A DNA stretch of 64,000 nt, taken from NCBI GenBank assembly GCA_002841495.1, contig PGZV01000001.1, positions 124,001 through 188,000 of the forward strand, in the 5' to 3' direction. Both the position numbers and the translations under genes were made by a program. Origin of the DNA: Firmicutes bacterium HGW-Firmicutes-2 (GTDB lineage: Bacteria > Bacillota > Clostridia > Lachnospirales > Vallitaleaceae). Below the pieces are notes generated by a model. The model was not told the DNA's origin. It saw nothing but the letters and a program-made list of their open reading frames with translations, and ran no database searches. How positions within the stretch are numbered: position 1 is the stretch's first letter; each line of letters starts with the position of its first letter. Below are positions 27,409-36,489 of this stretch, in pieces.

Positions 27409-28482
27409 TTGAAAAAAAGAATAGGTATTTTAACGAGTGGTGGAGATTGTCCGGGTCTCAATGCAGCTATAAGAGGCGTTGCAAGAGCCTCTTATGATTT
27501 GCTTGATTGTGAGATTATTGGAATTAAAGGCGGATACAAAGGTCTAATTGATGGCGATTATAAAGTTATGGATTCTCATGACTTTTCAGGTATACTGACA
27601 CGAGGTGGTACGATTCTTGGGACACATCGAACACCTTTTAAACAAATGAGAAAAATAGAAGAAGACGGTATTGATAAGGTGGCCAACATGGTAAAGTATT
27701 ATAACCAATTGAAGTTGGATTGTTTGGTGACCATCGGTGGTAACGGCACCCACAAAAATGCCAATCTATTAAGAGAAGAAGGCTTGAATATTATCGGTTT
27801 ACCAAAGACCATCGACAATGATATCTATGGTACGGAAATGACGTTTGGGTTTCATAGTGCAGTCGATATAGCAACGGAAGTGATAGACCGAATCCATACA
27901 ACAGCGGACTCCCATGATCGGGTAATGTTAATAGAACTTATGGGTCATAAAGCAGGATGGCTGACTTTATTTTCCGGTATTGCCGGCGGAGCAGATGTGG
28001 TTTTGATTCCGGAGATACCTTATAGTGAAGAAAAAGTATATGAGGCACTTGAAGAAAGGCGAAAGAATGGGAAAAACTTTTCAATCATAGCAGTAGCTGA
28101 AGGTGCTATTAATAAAGAAGAAGCTGCTATGAATAAAAAAGACTTCAAGCGTTATAGAGAAGAAATGCCTTTTCAAACAGTTTCTTATCGTCTAGCCAGC
28201 CAAATCAGTACCAATTTAGGCTTTGAAACAAGGGTAACGATTCCCGGACATCAGCAAAGGGGCGGATCTCCATCTGCTTATGATAGGGTATTAGCCACCA
28301 AACTAGGTGCCTATGCAGCAAGACTGATTGCAGCAGAAAACTATGGTAATACGGTTTCCATAGTAAATAATAAACTTAGAGCAACACCACTTGAAGAAAT
28401 GGCTGCAAAGCTTAAGTTGGTCACACGGGATGATGACTTGGTCAAAACTGGTGAAGCGGTTGGATTGACTTACGGGGATTGA
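27409..28482 (+). CDS. pfk: 6-phosphofructokinase
   Basis: Glycolytic enzyme converting fructose 6-phosphate to the 1,6-bisphosphate. The family blocks are clear: ILTSGGDCPGLNAAIRG, GGTILGTHR, TIGGNGTHKNANLL, PKTIDNDIYGTEMTFGFHSA and PGHQQRGGSPSAYDRVLATK. The GGNG in place of GGDD around the phosphate-donor site, and the ~357 aa length, suggest an ATP/mixed-substrate group III enzyme. That is inference. TTG 27409 is preferred because AGGAG lies 8 nt upstream; GTG 27400 overlaps that site. Confidence 0.92.
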   Translation: MKKRIGILTSGGDCPGLNAAIRGVARASYDLLDCEIIGIKGGYKGLIDGDYKVMDSHDFSGILTRGGTILGTHRTPFKQMRKIEEDGIDKVANMVKYYNQLKLDCLVTIGGNGTHKNANLLREEGLNIIGLPKTIDNDIYGTEMTFGFHSAVDIATEVIDRIHTTADSHDRVMLIELMGHKAGWLTLFSGIAGGADVVLIPEIPYSEEKVYEALEERRKNGKNFSIIAVAEGAINKEEAAMNKKDFKRYREEMPFQTVSYRLASQISTNLGFETRVTIPGHQQRGGSPSAYDRVLATKLGAYAARLIAAENYGNTVSIVNNKLRATPLEEMAAKLKLVTRDDDLVKTGEAVGLTYGD

Positions 28483-28489
28483 TGGTTAA

Positions 28490-29039
28490 CGCACTTTGGT
28501 CTTGTAGATATTCCTGCATCATGGGCGGTGGCGGAAGTTAGAGAAGCAGAAGGCATATCTTTGATTCCATTAGTACTTCAAAGCGACTATGCAAAACCAT
28601 AAACAGAAGTGAGTTTTGCACACTGGCCATTGAAAGTATTGAGGTAACGATGGTCTTGGAAATGCCGCCCACATCACCTTTTGCAGATGTATCAGTCTTG
28701 ACGGAGACATCTAGAAGAGATATTTTGGCAGCATATGCCCTAGGCATAGTAGAAGGCACTTCAGAAACAACTTTTAATCCGATGAGCATTACCAGAGAAC
28801 AGGCTGCAAAAATGCTTACGGCGACTGCAGCTGCACTGAATATGGAGACAGAAGCGACACTGCCGGTTTTTGAAGATGCATCGCATATATCAGAATGGGC
28901 AAAACCCTATATCGGATATATGTTTGACACCAAGATCATGGGTGGCGTTGGTGAGAATCGATTTGATCCCAAAGGTGGTTTTCAACGACAACAAGCTTTC
29001 ATGACGGTATTAAGATTACATAAAATGACTAAAAATTGA
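28490..29039 (+). pseudogene. remnant of an S-layer homology (SLH) domain protein
   Basis: Translated pieces match the tail of large clostridial SLH proteins. The first is DIPASWAVAEVREAEGISL ... LQSDYAKP in one frame (28507-28602). The second, INRSEFCTLAIESIEV onward, is in another frame, so a one-base loss has broken the gene near 28598-28602. From 28650 the frame is open for 129 residues and holds two SLH-like repeats (DILAAYALGIVEGTSETTFN and YMFDTKIMGGVGENRFDPKG). The signal peptide and any N-terminal domain are missing. No start with a ribosome site precedes it. Confidence 0.78.
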
Positions 29040-29064
29040 CAACGGTTTCCGTCTGATATATACT
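29036..29064 (+). promoter_or_regulatory. sigma-A promoter overlapped by a cre-like operator
   Basis: TTGACA (29036-29041), exactly 17 bp, then TATACT (29059-29064): a near-consensus promoter for the solute-binding protein operon. The stretch TTGACAACGGTTTCC (from 29036) fits the first 14 positions of the CcpA operator consensus. This suggests carbon catabolite repression. Confidence 0.72.
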
Positions 29065-29127
29065 TAATAAACAAAAAACATAGAAAGATCTTCTATTTAC
29101 AATTGTTAAGTAAGAAGGATAGAAGAA

Positions 29128-30462
29128 ATGAGCGAGGTTCAAATGAAATATTTCATAATTGGGCTTGTTATTTGTTTTGGAATCTTATTAAGTACAGGCT
29201 GTAAAAGACCAGATCTAAATGTTGATGTCATAAATCCGGAACAACTTGAAATAGAATTTTGGTATGGCTTAACAGGCGTACAAGGAGAGGCAATGGAAGC
29301 ATTTATTGCTGAATATAATACTACGCAAAAGACACACATAATTAAAGGTGTGTCTTTTGATAGTTATGATGTTACTGCAAAAGCCCTAGAAGCAGCACTT
29401 GCTAGAGGCAAAGGTCCAGGAGTCGTTCTCCTTGAAGATTATCAAATGTATAGTTTTGCAAAAAAAGGGGGGTTAAGATCTTTAGATAGCTTTATTGATC
29501 AAAGACCAAACTTTGATTTGAAAGATATTTATCCTAAGTTTTTAGCGCAAGTTACGATTGATGATAAAATATTTGGGTTGCCCATATATGGGACAACGCA
29601 GATCCTCTATTACAGAAAAGATTTGTTTAAGCAAGCGGGTCTTAGTGAGGCGGATCTTATGACTTGGGAAAGTCTTGCAGATGCCGCTAAGAGATTGACG
29701 GTTACCGGGCAAGATGAGATCTTGGTATATGGTTGGGAACCCATGCAGGGAAGAGAAAACTTGATTGATGCCACCATCAATCGAGGTGGTCGGATATTAA
29801 GTGAAGATGGTACGAAAGTGTTGATTAATGAAGAGCCCTGGATTTATACATGGGAGCAGTTTCGAAAATGGATACATGATGAGCAAATCATGAAAGTACA
29901 TTATGGCGGTGAAGGTTGGCAGTATTGGTATGCCACAATTGATGATGTGTTACAAGGTAGGGCGGCAGGCTATACAGGTTCGGCAGGTGATGCTAGAGAA
30001 TTGGATTTTAATATTATTGGCGCGCAAATGCAACCTTATTGGGAAGGCTTCGAGAGTCAACCGGTTGGTGTCCATAATGCACATACGATTTGTATACCTA
30101 CATTTACCAAGGATGAGATCGCTATGGCGGCATTTGAGTGGATTGAGTATTTTACCAGTAAAGAAATGACCGGAAAATGGTCTATGGAAACAGGGTATTT
30201 GCCCATTCGTATGTCAGTCATTGAAAATAGTGATTTTAGAAGTTATATGGAGAAAAATGAGCATCTTAAAGTAGCCATGGATCAAATGAAAAAAACCACC
30301 AGTATAACATACGACCCTACAGGCGGTTCAATATATGAAGCCTTAAGAATTGCAGCTGAGAAGGTAGAAATTCTAAATATACCGACCCAAATAGCCCTTG
30401 ATGAAGCTCAGGATGTTGCCCAACAGGCTTTAGATGAGTATCTTATTAGAGGTGCCCAATGA
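29128..30462 (+). CDS. extracellular solute-binding lipoprotein
   Basis: 444-aa type 1 (sugar/polyol-like) substrate-binding protein. Lipoprotein signal with lipobox STGC near residue 25, then LEIEFWYGLTGVQGEAMEAF, VVLLEDYQM, GLPIYGTTQILYYRKDLFKQ and FEWIEYFTSKE, all typical of the carbohydrate ABC uptake family. No ABC permease or ATPase gene is adjacent. It is followed with a 4-bp overlap by a sensor kinase, so it may feed signal to that kinase. ATG 29128 after AAGGA or ATG 29143 are both possible starts. Confidence 0.87.
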   Translation: MSEVQMKYFIIGLVICFGILLSTGCKRPDLNVDVINPEQLEIEFWYGLTGVQGEAMEAFIAEYNTTQKTHIIKGVSFDSYDVTAKALEAALARGKGPGVVLLEDYQMYSFAKKGGLRSLDSFIDQRPNFDLKDIYPKFLAQVTIDDKIFGLPIYGTTQILYYRKDLFKQAGLSEADLMTWESLADAAKRLTVTGQDEILVYGWEPMQGRENLIDATINRGGRILSEDGTKVLINEEPWIYTWEQFRKWIHDEQIMKVHYGGEGWQYWYATIDDVLQGRAAGYTGSAGDARELDFNIIGAQMQPYWEGFESQPVGVHNAHTICIPTFTKDEIAMAAFEWIEYFTSKEMTGKWSMETGYLPIRMSVIENSDFRSYMEKNEHLKVAMDQMKKTTSITYDPTGGSIYEALRIAAEKVEILNIPTQIALDEAQDVAQQALDEYLIRGAQ

Positions 30463-32249
30463 GAATTAAACATCTAAGAAATAAGTATTTTTTGTTCATA
30501 ACAGTGTTAACAATTGGTATCATTGTCATACTTGGTGCCATTTCGATTACTATATTTTCAAACGCTATGCTAAAAGAAGTAAAAACAATTGCAGATCAGA
30601 AAATTCAAATCATTAGTAGTGATTTGGAAGATGAGTTAAAGAATGTGTTTAGTATGAGTGAAAGGGTTCTTAACAATCAAGAGTTGGAAAGAAGGTTGTT
30701 GCTTGAGGAAAAAAATTATGAAAGCATGTATGAGAAAATGCGTGCCATTTCTGAAATAACAAGAGCCTATGCTTATGCAGATGTAGGTATTAATTCTATA
30801 TTTTTTATGGATAAAGCCCATCAAATATACGACCCATTTTATATGATATCACCTTACAAAGAAATAATTGATCAATATGAAGCCTATAGAGATTTCAAGA
30901 CCTCAGGGGCCTATTCAGCGTTTTCATTACCTACTAACTTTCCAAGTAAATTTGATACGGAACCGGGGAATAAATCTACCATAACTTTTTTTGAAATGTA
31001 TTTATCAAAGAATGATTACCAAGAGATGGGTACGATTTTAACCAATGTAAAAATAGATTATTTATTTATGACGTTTAGAAACGCCTGTAAAACAGAATTT
31101 CATTCAGCTTATGTAGTTGACTCTGCGGGGAATGTCATCTACAGAGTAGAAGATCATACCAGTAAAGAAGTCATATCCATAAATAGTATCAATAAATTAG
31201 ACAATCAAAGTGGTATCCTTAATGTTAACGACAAGGATTTTTATTATATAAAAAAAGGCTTGGATAGTTACTCAGATTGGCAAATCATCGGCATTATGGA
31301 ATATAATCATTTAAAAACAGGTACGAATGCTATATTAAAATACTATTATGTCATCGGTTTGTTGAGTGTCATTGTCATTATTATTGCATCATTTATATTT
31401 GCAAAGAGAATAACAAAACCGATTTTATCACTAAAGGCATCTATGGATATATTGGCTACAGGAGAATGGCCACAACCTCTGGTTCCGACAACCCATGATG
31501 AAATAAGATCACTGATTGAAGGCTATAACAACATGTTGGCTGAACAACAAAAGCTCATTGAACAAATCTATTTAGAGCAAGAAGATAAAAAGAAAAAAGA
31601 ATTGGAAACTGTAGAGCTAAAATTAGATTTGTTGCATTCGCAAATCAACCCTCATTTTATCCATAATACCTTACATACCATGCAATACCTTTTGAAAATC
31701 AATAAAACAGAAGGGCTATTAGAGATATTGACATCCTTTAACCGTTTATTGAGATTTAATATGTCTATTGACAAGACATTTATTACTCTAAAGGAAGAAA
31801 AACTGTGTATCGATAGTTATATTAAGATCTTAGAATACCGATATAACCAGGAATTTTGTGTTGTCTATGAATTGGACGAAGCCTGCCATCATTTTATGAT
31901 TCCGAAACTGATCTTACAGCCTCTAGTTGAAAATGCCATCTATCACGGTATCATACCAAAGAAGTCTGAAGGAAAAGTTATTATCTCCATGCGACTTGAT
32001 GGATCTTTTTTGAAAATCAAAGTAGAAGACAATGGTGTCGGCATTGAAACCAATAGGATTAAAGATATACTTTTAAACAAAGAAAAGGGAAACAGCGGTT
32101 CTTTTAATCAAATCGGTATTCATAATATTGATAAAAGGTTGCGCCTTATTTATGGTGAAGAAGCCGGTCTTAGAATCATGAGTGCTGTAGGCGAAGGAAC
32201 CGTGGTAAGTTTTAACATACCGTTGGATCAGCTTGAAAGCGAACAGTAG
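30459..32249 (+). CDS. YesM-like sensor histidine kinase
   Basis: 596 aa. One transmembrane helix near residues 12-33, a ~260-residue extracellular sensor, a second helix ~289-311 and a HAMP linker. Then comes a His_kinase domain (LHSQINPHFIHNTLHTMQYL, phospho-His in NPHF) and a GHKL ATPase (LVENAIYHGI, VEDNGVGIETN). Overlap with the solute-binding gene and the following AraC-type regulator forms a classic sugar-sensing module. Confidence 0.9.
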   Translation: MRIKHLRNKYFLFITVLTIGIIVILGAISITIFSNAMLKEVKTIADQKIQIISSDLEDELKNVFSMSERVLNNQELERRLLLEEKNYESMYEKMRAISEITRAYAYADVGINSIFFMDKAHQIYDPFYMISPYKEIIDQYEAYRDFKTSGAYSAFSLPTNFPSKFDTEPGNKSTITFFEMYLSKNDYQEMGTILTNVKIDYLFMTFRNACKTEFHSAYVVDSAGNVIYRVEDHTSKEVISINSINKLDNQSGILNVNDKDFYYIKKGLDSYSDWQIIGIMEYNHLKTGTNAILKYYYVIGLLSVIVIIIASFIFAKRITKPILSLKASMDILATGEWPQPLVPTTHDEIRSLIEGYNNMLAEQQKLIEQIYLEQEDKKKKELETVELKLDLLHSQINPHFIHNTLHTMQYLLKINKTEGLLEILTSFNRLLRFNMSIDKTFITLKEEKLCIDSYIKILEYRYNQEFCVVYELDEACHHFMIPKLILQPLVENAIYHGIIPKKSEGKVIISMRLDGSFLKIKVEDNGVGIETNRIKDILLNKEKGNSGSFNQIGIHNIDKRLRLIYGEEAGLRIMSAVGEGTVVSFNIPLDQLESEQ

Positions 32250-32272
32250 TAATACCTATGGAGGATGTGAAC

Positions 32273-33868
32273 ATGAAGAAATCCATTATAATCATTGATG
32301 ATGAAATGCCATCAAGGGAATCGTTAAAAACATTTTTGGCATGGGAAAATACAGACTATTATATCTTGAGAGAATTTGATAATGGACCAGAGGCCATAGA
32401 GTTTTATAATCATAACAAAGTAGATATCATCATTACGGACATTCAGATGCCGACGATGGATGGCTTGACATTGATCAAAATAGTTAAGAGCATCAATAAG
32501 CAACAAGATATCATCGTGTTAAGTTGTCATGAAAAATTCTCTTATGCTAGAGAGGCCATGCGCTATGGTGTTAATGACTATTTAATTAAGGATATGCTTA
32601 CCGAGGAAGATCTCCTTGAAGCGCTCAACAAAAGCAACAGACAGCAAGAAGATTTGGTAGTGGAAAAAACGCCGAATACTTCCCTTAACCTATCGATTGA
32701 GAAGCTACTGGATGAGAAGGATACTTTTGATTGTCCACCAGAGGTTGAGGCGGGTTATTATGTTCTTTTTGTAATAGCCTTTGATGTGCCTATGGTTACC
32801 CAGGATGCCATGAACTGTGACATGGATTTTGAAAGCATAGAAAAAGTTAGAAACGCTCTTGAAGTGAATCTGGGTATTACGAGAGAGCGGTTGGCGCAAA
32901 AAGGAAATCGTCAATGGGTACTTTTGACAGAGATGAATCAAGTGAGCAGCCAGCTCAAGTATATTTATGACAGTCAGAGCATGGCAACAAGGGTCCGAAA
33001 AATTATATCTGAAATGATGTTTTGTGATTTTACCATTGGTATCAGTCGAGGTTTTAAGGGTATATCGGATATAATACACAGATATGAAGAGGCAAGTGAT
33101 GCCTGTAAATACAGAGTTTTTTTAGGTGAGAACAAAAATATATTTTATAATACAGTGTTCACACAAATGACCAACTTTAATCCTAATCGTCTGGATGAAA
33201 TGATAGATAAGGCACATAAATACATGGAAGCAGGCAATCTGAAGGCGATGCTGGATACAGTCGAAAGTATCTATTTAGAAGATATAAAGGGATTCATGCA
33301 GTACAACTATATTCGGTATGTAAATGCGCGTATTATTTCTTTGTTGGTTGATTATATCAGGAGAAATGATTTGTCCTATGGGTGGGTATTTGGTAAGGAT
33401 TTTATTCCGTTAAATGAATTAGATGATCACAACACCATAGAGGAAATCATTGCTTGGTTTTCCACAATCATCAAGAGAATCATGGAGCAGAATCCGTCAG
33501 AAGAAGAACAAGATTATAGCTTAAGAGTGCTGCAAACCATTCAATTAATTAATAAACACTATACAGAAGGGATACAACTTACGGATTTATCTCAAAGGTT
33601 AGGCATACATAAAGTATATTTATCAAGAATTTTCAAAGAAGAGACAGGGAAAAATGTAACACAGTACATACAGGAATTAAAAATCAATGATGTAAAAAAA
33701 ATGCTAACAGGTGCCAATCAATCTATCCAGGAAATAGCTGAGACATTAAATTATTCAAGTCCACAGCAACTCTCATCCGTATTTAAAAAAGAAACCGGTA
33801 TGACTCCAAAAGCCTACAAAAAATTAATGTTTGGAAAATTGGTTAAGGCGTCAAAACTATATAGTTGA
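32273..33868 (+). CDS. YesN-like response regulator with AraC-type DNA-binding domain
   Basis: 531 aa. Receiver domain (residues 1-~120; acceptor Asp in DIIITDIQMPTMDG), a middle helical linker of ~290 residues, and a C-terminal AraC/XylS double helix-turn-helix (LTDLSQRLGIHKVYLSRIFK and QEIAETLNYSSPQQLSSVFK). ATG 32273 follows GGAGG; the frame is open to 32258. The last codons (Ser-Lys-Leu-Tyr-Ser-stop) lie inside the 101-bp repeat element, so the native C-terminus was probably altered by its insertion. Confidence 0.9.
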   Translation: MKKSIIIIDDEMPSRESLKTFLAWENTDYYILREFDNGPEAIEFYNHNKVDIIITDIQMPTMDGLTLIKIVKSINKQQDIIVLSCHEKFSYAREAMRYGVNDYLIKDMLTEEDLLEALNKSNRQQEDLVVEKTPNTSLNLSIEKLLDEKDTFDCPPEVEAGYYVLFVIAFDVPMVTQDAMNCDMDFESIEKVRNALEVNLGITRERLAQKGNRQWVLLTEMNQVSSQLKYIYDSQSMATRVRKIISEMMFCDFTIGISRGFKGISDIIHRYEEASDACKYRVFLGENKNIFYNTVFTQMTNFNPNRLDEMIDKAHKYMEAGNLKAMLDTVESIYLEDIKGFMQYNYIRYVNARIISLLVDYIRRNDLSYGWVFGKDFIPLNELDDHNTIEEIIAWFSTIIKRIMEQNPSEEEQDYSLRVLQTIQLINKHYTEGIQLTDLSQRLGIHKVYLSRIFKEETGKNVTQYIQELKINDVKKMLTGANQSIQEIAETLNYSSPQQLSSVFKKETGMTPKAYKKLMFGKLVKASKLYS

Positions 33869-33950
33869 ACTTTCTCATACCATATATAGTTACGAATGTA
33901 TCAACGTAATCTATATATGGCATGTGAACTAAGTGAAACTTAGTTTTGAC
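33850..33950 (+). repeat. 101-bp palindromic repeat element, copy 2
   Basis: It matches the reverse complement of 22935-23035 at 87 of 101 positions without gaps. Three paired differences keep base pairing: positions 3/99 and 25/77 change T-A to C-G, and 32/70 changes A-T to C-G. It overlaps the last 19 bp of the AraC-type regulator gene. Confidence 0.87.
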
Positions 33951-33965
33951 CCTTTAACCAAAATT

Positions 33966-34011
33966 AGAGTTAAATTAACGTACAAAAGGTTAATTCGGAC
34001 TCTTTTTTTTT
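33966..34011 (+). terminator. terminator after the YesMN module
   Basis: Stem AGAGTTAAATTAAC/GTTAATTCGGACTCT (with small internal mismatches) is followed by nine T. It separates the sensor-regulator operon from the glycerophosphodiesterase-BCCT genes. Confidence 0.82.
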
Positions 34012-34074
34012 GGTGCAAAAAATCATATACTCATAGAAATTCAAAGAAATAGAGCTTGGTGAAAGGAGATAACT

Positions 34075-34788
34075 ATGATTATCGGACACAAAGGAACCTC
34101 TGCATATGCACCAGAAAATACGCTGGCATCTATAAGAAAAGCTGTCGAGATGGGTGTAAAATGCATAGAAATCGATGTGCAGCTGACGAAGGATAAGGAA
34201 ATCGTTGTCATTCACGATTACACCCTTAATCGCACAACCAATGGAAAAGGCTGGATCAAAGAAAAAACCCTAAAAGAGATCAAAGTTTATGATGCAGGTA
34301 GTTGGTTTGGTAAGACATTTGAGGATGAAAAGGTGCCGACGCTTGCGGAAGTGGTGAAGATTTTACCAAAGGATGTATGGTTGAATATCGAAATCAAAAG
34401 CATTGCCAGAGAGCGTGGGGATATTGAGGCGCGTATACTGGCTATAGTGAAAGCTCATGACATCTTAGATAGGGTCATCATATCTTCTTTTGATCATGTA
34501 AGTCTGCTTAAATTCAGAACGCTGGATCAAGATATAAAAATTGGTCTTCTAATCTATGCATATTGGATAAACCCATGGGAAATGATTGAGTTATCCGGTA
34601 TCAAACCCTACAGCATTCATCCGGCTATAGAATATTTAGATGAAGCTTTTGTAGTTGAAGGTAAGAAAAGGGGTTATAAAGTGTTTCCATATACGGTCAA
34701 TTCAATAGATGAATACCATTATGCTATGCAACTAGGCGTAGATGGGGTTTTTAGTGATTATCCGGATTTGGCTGAAAGAAATCAGTAA
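34075..34788 (+). CDS. glpQ: glycerophosphodiester phosphodiesterase
   Basis: 237-aa cytoplasmic-type GDPD, no signal peptide. It hydrolyses deacylated phospholipid head groups to glycerol 3-phosphate plus an alcohol such as choline. Catalytic features are seen: IIGHKGTSAYAPENTLASI (His, Glu), CIEIDVQLTKD (Glu, Asp), VVIHDYTLNRTTNGKG (His), and LNIEIKS (Glu, Lys). A GGTGAAAGGAG ribosome site lies upstream. Two betaine/choline/carnitine-type transporters follow, which fits a choline-compound theme. The gene symbol is by family only. Confidence 0.88.
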   Translation: MIIGHKGTSAYAPENTLASIRKAVEMGVKCIEIDVQLTKDKEIVVIHDYTLNRTTNGKGWIKEKTLKEIKVYDAGSWFGKTFEDEKVPTLAEVVKILPKDVWLNIEIKSIARERGDIEARILAIVKAHDILDRVIISSFDHVSLLKFRTLDQDIKIGLLIYAYWINPWEMIELSGIKPYSIHPAIEYLDEAFVVEGKKRGYKVFPYTVNSIDEYHYAMQLGVDGVFSDYPDLAERNQ

Positions 34789-34843
34789 AAGGCTAGAATG
34801 CAAAATTCATTTAATGAAATTGCAAATATAAGGAGGAAGTGAA

Positions 34844-36424
34844 ATGAACATAATTAAGAAATTCAAAGAAGGACCGAAGATTGATAAAGCAATTTATTGG
34901 CCTTCAGTAATCATCACCATTGCACTTGCAGTCTATTTTGTATTGAATCCTGAGAGCAGTTTGGTCAAACTGAATGCCGTATTCAACTATATGACAAATG
35001 AGCTGGGATGGACGTACATTTGGTTCACCTTAGCGGCTTTTGCCAGTGCGATTTATTTGATATTTGGTAAGTATGGGAAGGTTATATTGGGGGCACCTGG
35101 GGAGAAACCCGATTTTTCAACCTTCTCTTGGATCGGTATGATTTTTACCGCATCCACAGGATCCTCACTGCTTTATTGGGGAACCATTGAATGGATTTAT
35201 TACTGGCAGTCACCACCTTTTGGTGCGGAAGTAGGATCATGGCAGGCAGCTGAATGGGCATCCACTTATGGTCTATTCCACTGGGGAGCAACAGCTTGGG
35301 CTATGTATGCGGTTGTATCCGTTGCCATCGCTTATGTGTATCATGTAAGAAAAAAACCGATACTAAGATTATCAGAAGCTTGTAGAGGTTTAATGGGTGA
35401 CAGAGTAGATGGTTGGATGGGTAAACTTATTGATATATTCTTTGTATTTGGTCTTATAGGTGGTGTTACAACTTCCATGGGACTTGGGACACCTATGCTT
35501 ACAGCAGGCATTAGTAAACTAACAGGTATTGCACACACCCAAGAACTAGAGATCATCGTTATTACCATATGGACATTATCCATTGGTGTTACAGTATTCC
35601 TTGGTCTTGAAAAGGGGATTAGAAGATTATCAGACCTTAATATTTACTTGGCTTTTGGAGTGTTGACATTTTTACTCGTACTTGGCGGACATACTGTATT
35701 TATTCTTAATCAATCAACGACAGCAATGGGACTGATGTTCTCAGAACTGATTAATATGAGTTTTTGGACAGATGCCGTAGGTCAATCCAAACATCCACAA
35801 TGGTGGACGATTTTCTACTGGGCTTGGTGGGTAGTTTACGCACCGGCTATGGGTCTGTATATTGCTAAAATATCAAAAGGTAGAAGTATTAAGCAAGTTG
35901 TTTTAGGTTCTGTTTTTTGGGGATCTCTAGGCTGCTGGGTATTCTTCTCAATCCTAGGAAACTATTCCATGGGTCTTCAATTAAGTTTTAATAACCCGGA
36001 GTTATTTCCAGGCAGAGGCTTAGATGTCATATCTATATTTGAAAATCTAGGTCCGGCATGGGCAGTTGTAGAAACCATAGCAGCAGCGCCACTTGGAAAC
36101 ATACTTCTGTTTGCTTTTATACTATTGGCCTTTATTTCTATGGTAACAGGACAGACGACCATTGCATTTACTTTGGCATCTGTTACGACGAAAGAACTCA
36201 AAGAAGAAGATGAACCTGCCAGATGGAATTCCTTCTTATGGGCATTGATATTAGGCTCTATATCTATCTCCCTCCTACTATTCAATGCATTAAAGCCATT
36301 GCAGACCACCTCAATCGTGGCCGCTTTCCCCTTAATGTTCGTATTGATCATTGTAGCGGTCTCATTCTTTAAAATGATTGAGAAAGATAAGGTGGTTGAA
36401 AAAAGGGAAGGAAGTAGCGAGTAG
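34844..36424 (+). CDS. BCCT-family transporter (CaiT-like)
   Basis: 526 aa, about twelve transmembrane helices. Family text: GSSLLYWGTIEWIYYWQSPP, YGLFHWGATAWAMYA and IFYWAWWVVYAPAMGLYIAKI. The variant signature and the TEWIYYY-like block are closer to carnitine/gamma-butyrobetaine antiporters (CaiT) than to betaine-Na symporters. The substrate is inference. It follows the glycerophosphodiesterase gene by 55 bp. Confidence 0.87.
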   Translation: MNIIKKFKEGPKIDKAIYWPSVIITIALAVYFVLNPESSLVKLNAVFNYMTNELGWTYIWFTLAAFASAIYLIFGKYGKVILGAPGEKPDFSTFSWIGMIFTASTGSSLLYWGTIEWIYYWQSPPFGAEVGSWQAAEWASTYGLFHWGATAWAMYAVVSVAIAYVYHVRKKPILRLSEACRGLMGDRVDGWMGKLIDIFFVFGLIGGVTTSMGLGTPMLTAGISKLTGIAHTQELEIIVITIWTLSIGVTVFLGLEKGIRRLSDLNIYLAFGVLTFLLVLGGHTVFILNQSTTAMGLMFSELINMSFWTDAVGQSKHPQWWTIFYWAWWVVYAPAMGLYIAKISKGRSIKQVVLGSVFWGSLGCWVFFSILGNYSMGLQLSFNNPELFPGRGLDVISIFENLGPAWAVVETIAAAPLGNILLFAFILLAFISMVTGQTTIAFTLASVTTKELKEEDEPARWNSFLWALILGSISISLLLFNALKPLQTTSIVAAFPLMFVLIIVAVSFFKMIEKDKVVEKREGSSE

Positions 36425-36441
36425 TATTTCCACAGTTTGGA

Positions 36442-36469
36442 GAAAGCCATGGATGACTCCATGGCTTTC
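36442..36469 (+). terminator. intercistronic hairpin between the two BCCT genes
   Basis: An 11-bp perfect stem GAAAGCCATGG/CCATGGCTTTC is followed only by ATTATT. It is probably a partial terminator that lowers expression of the second transporter. Confidence 0.6.
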
Positions 36470-36489
36470 ATTATTGATCGGGGTGTGCA

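Noticed and set aside
28538-28789. 83-codon minus-strand frame
   Set aside because: Antisense to the SLH remnant; no ribosome site.
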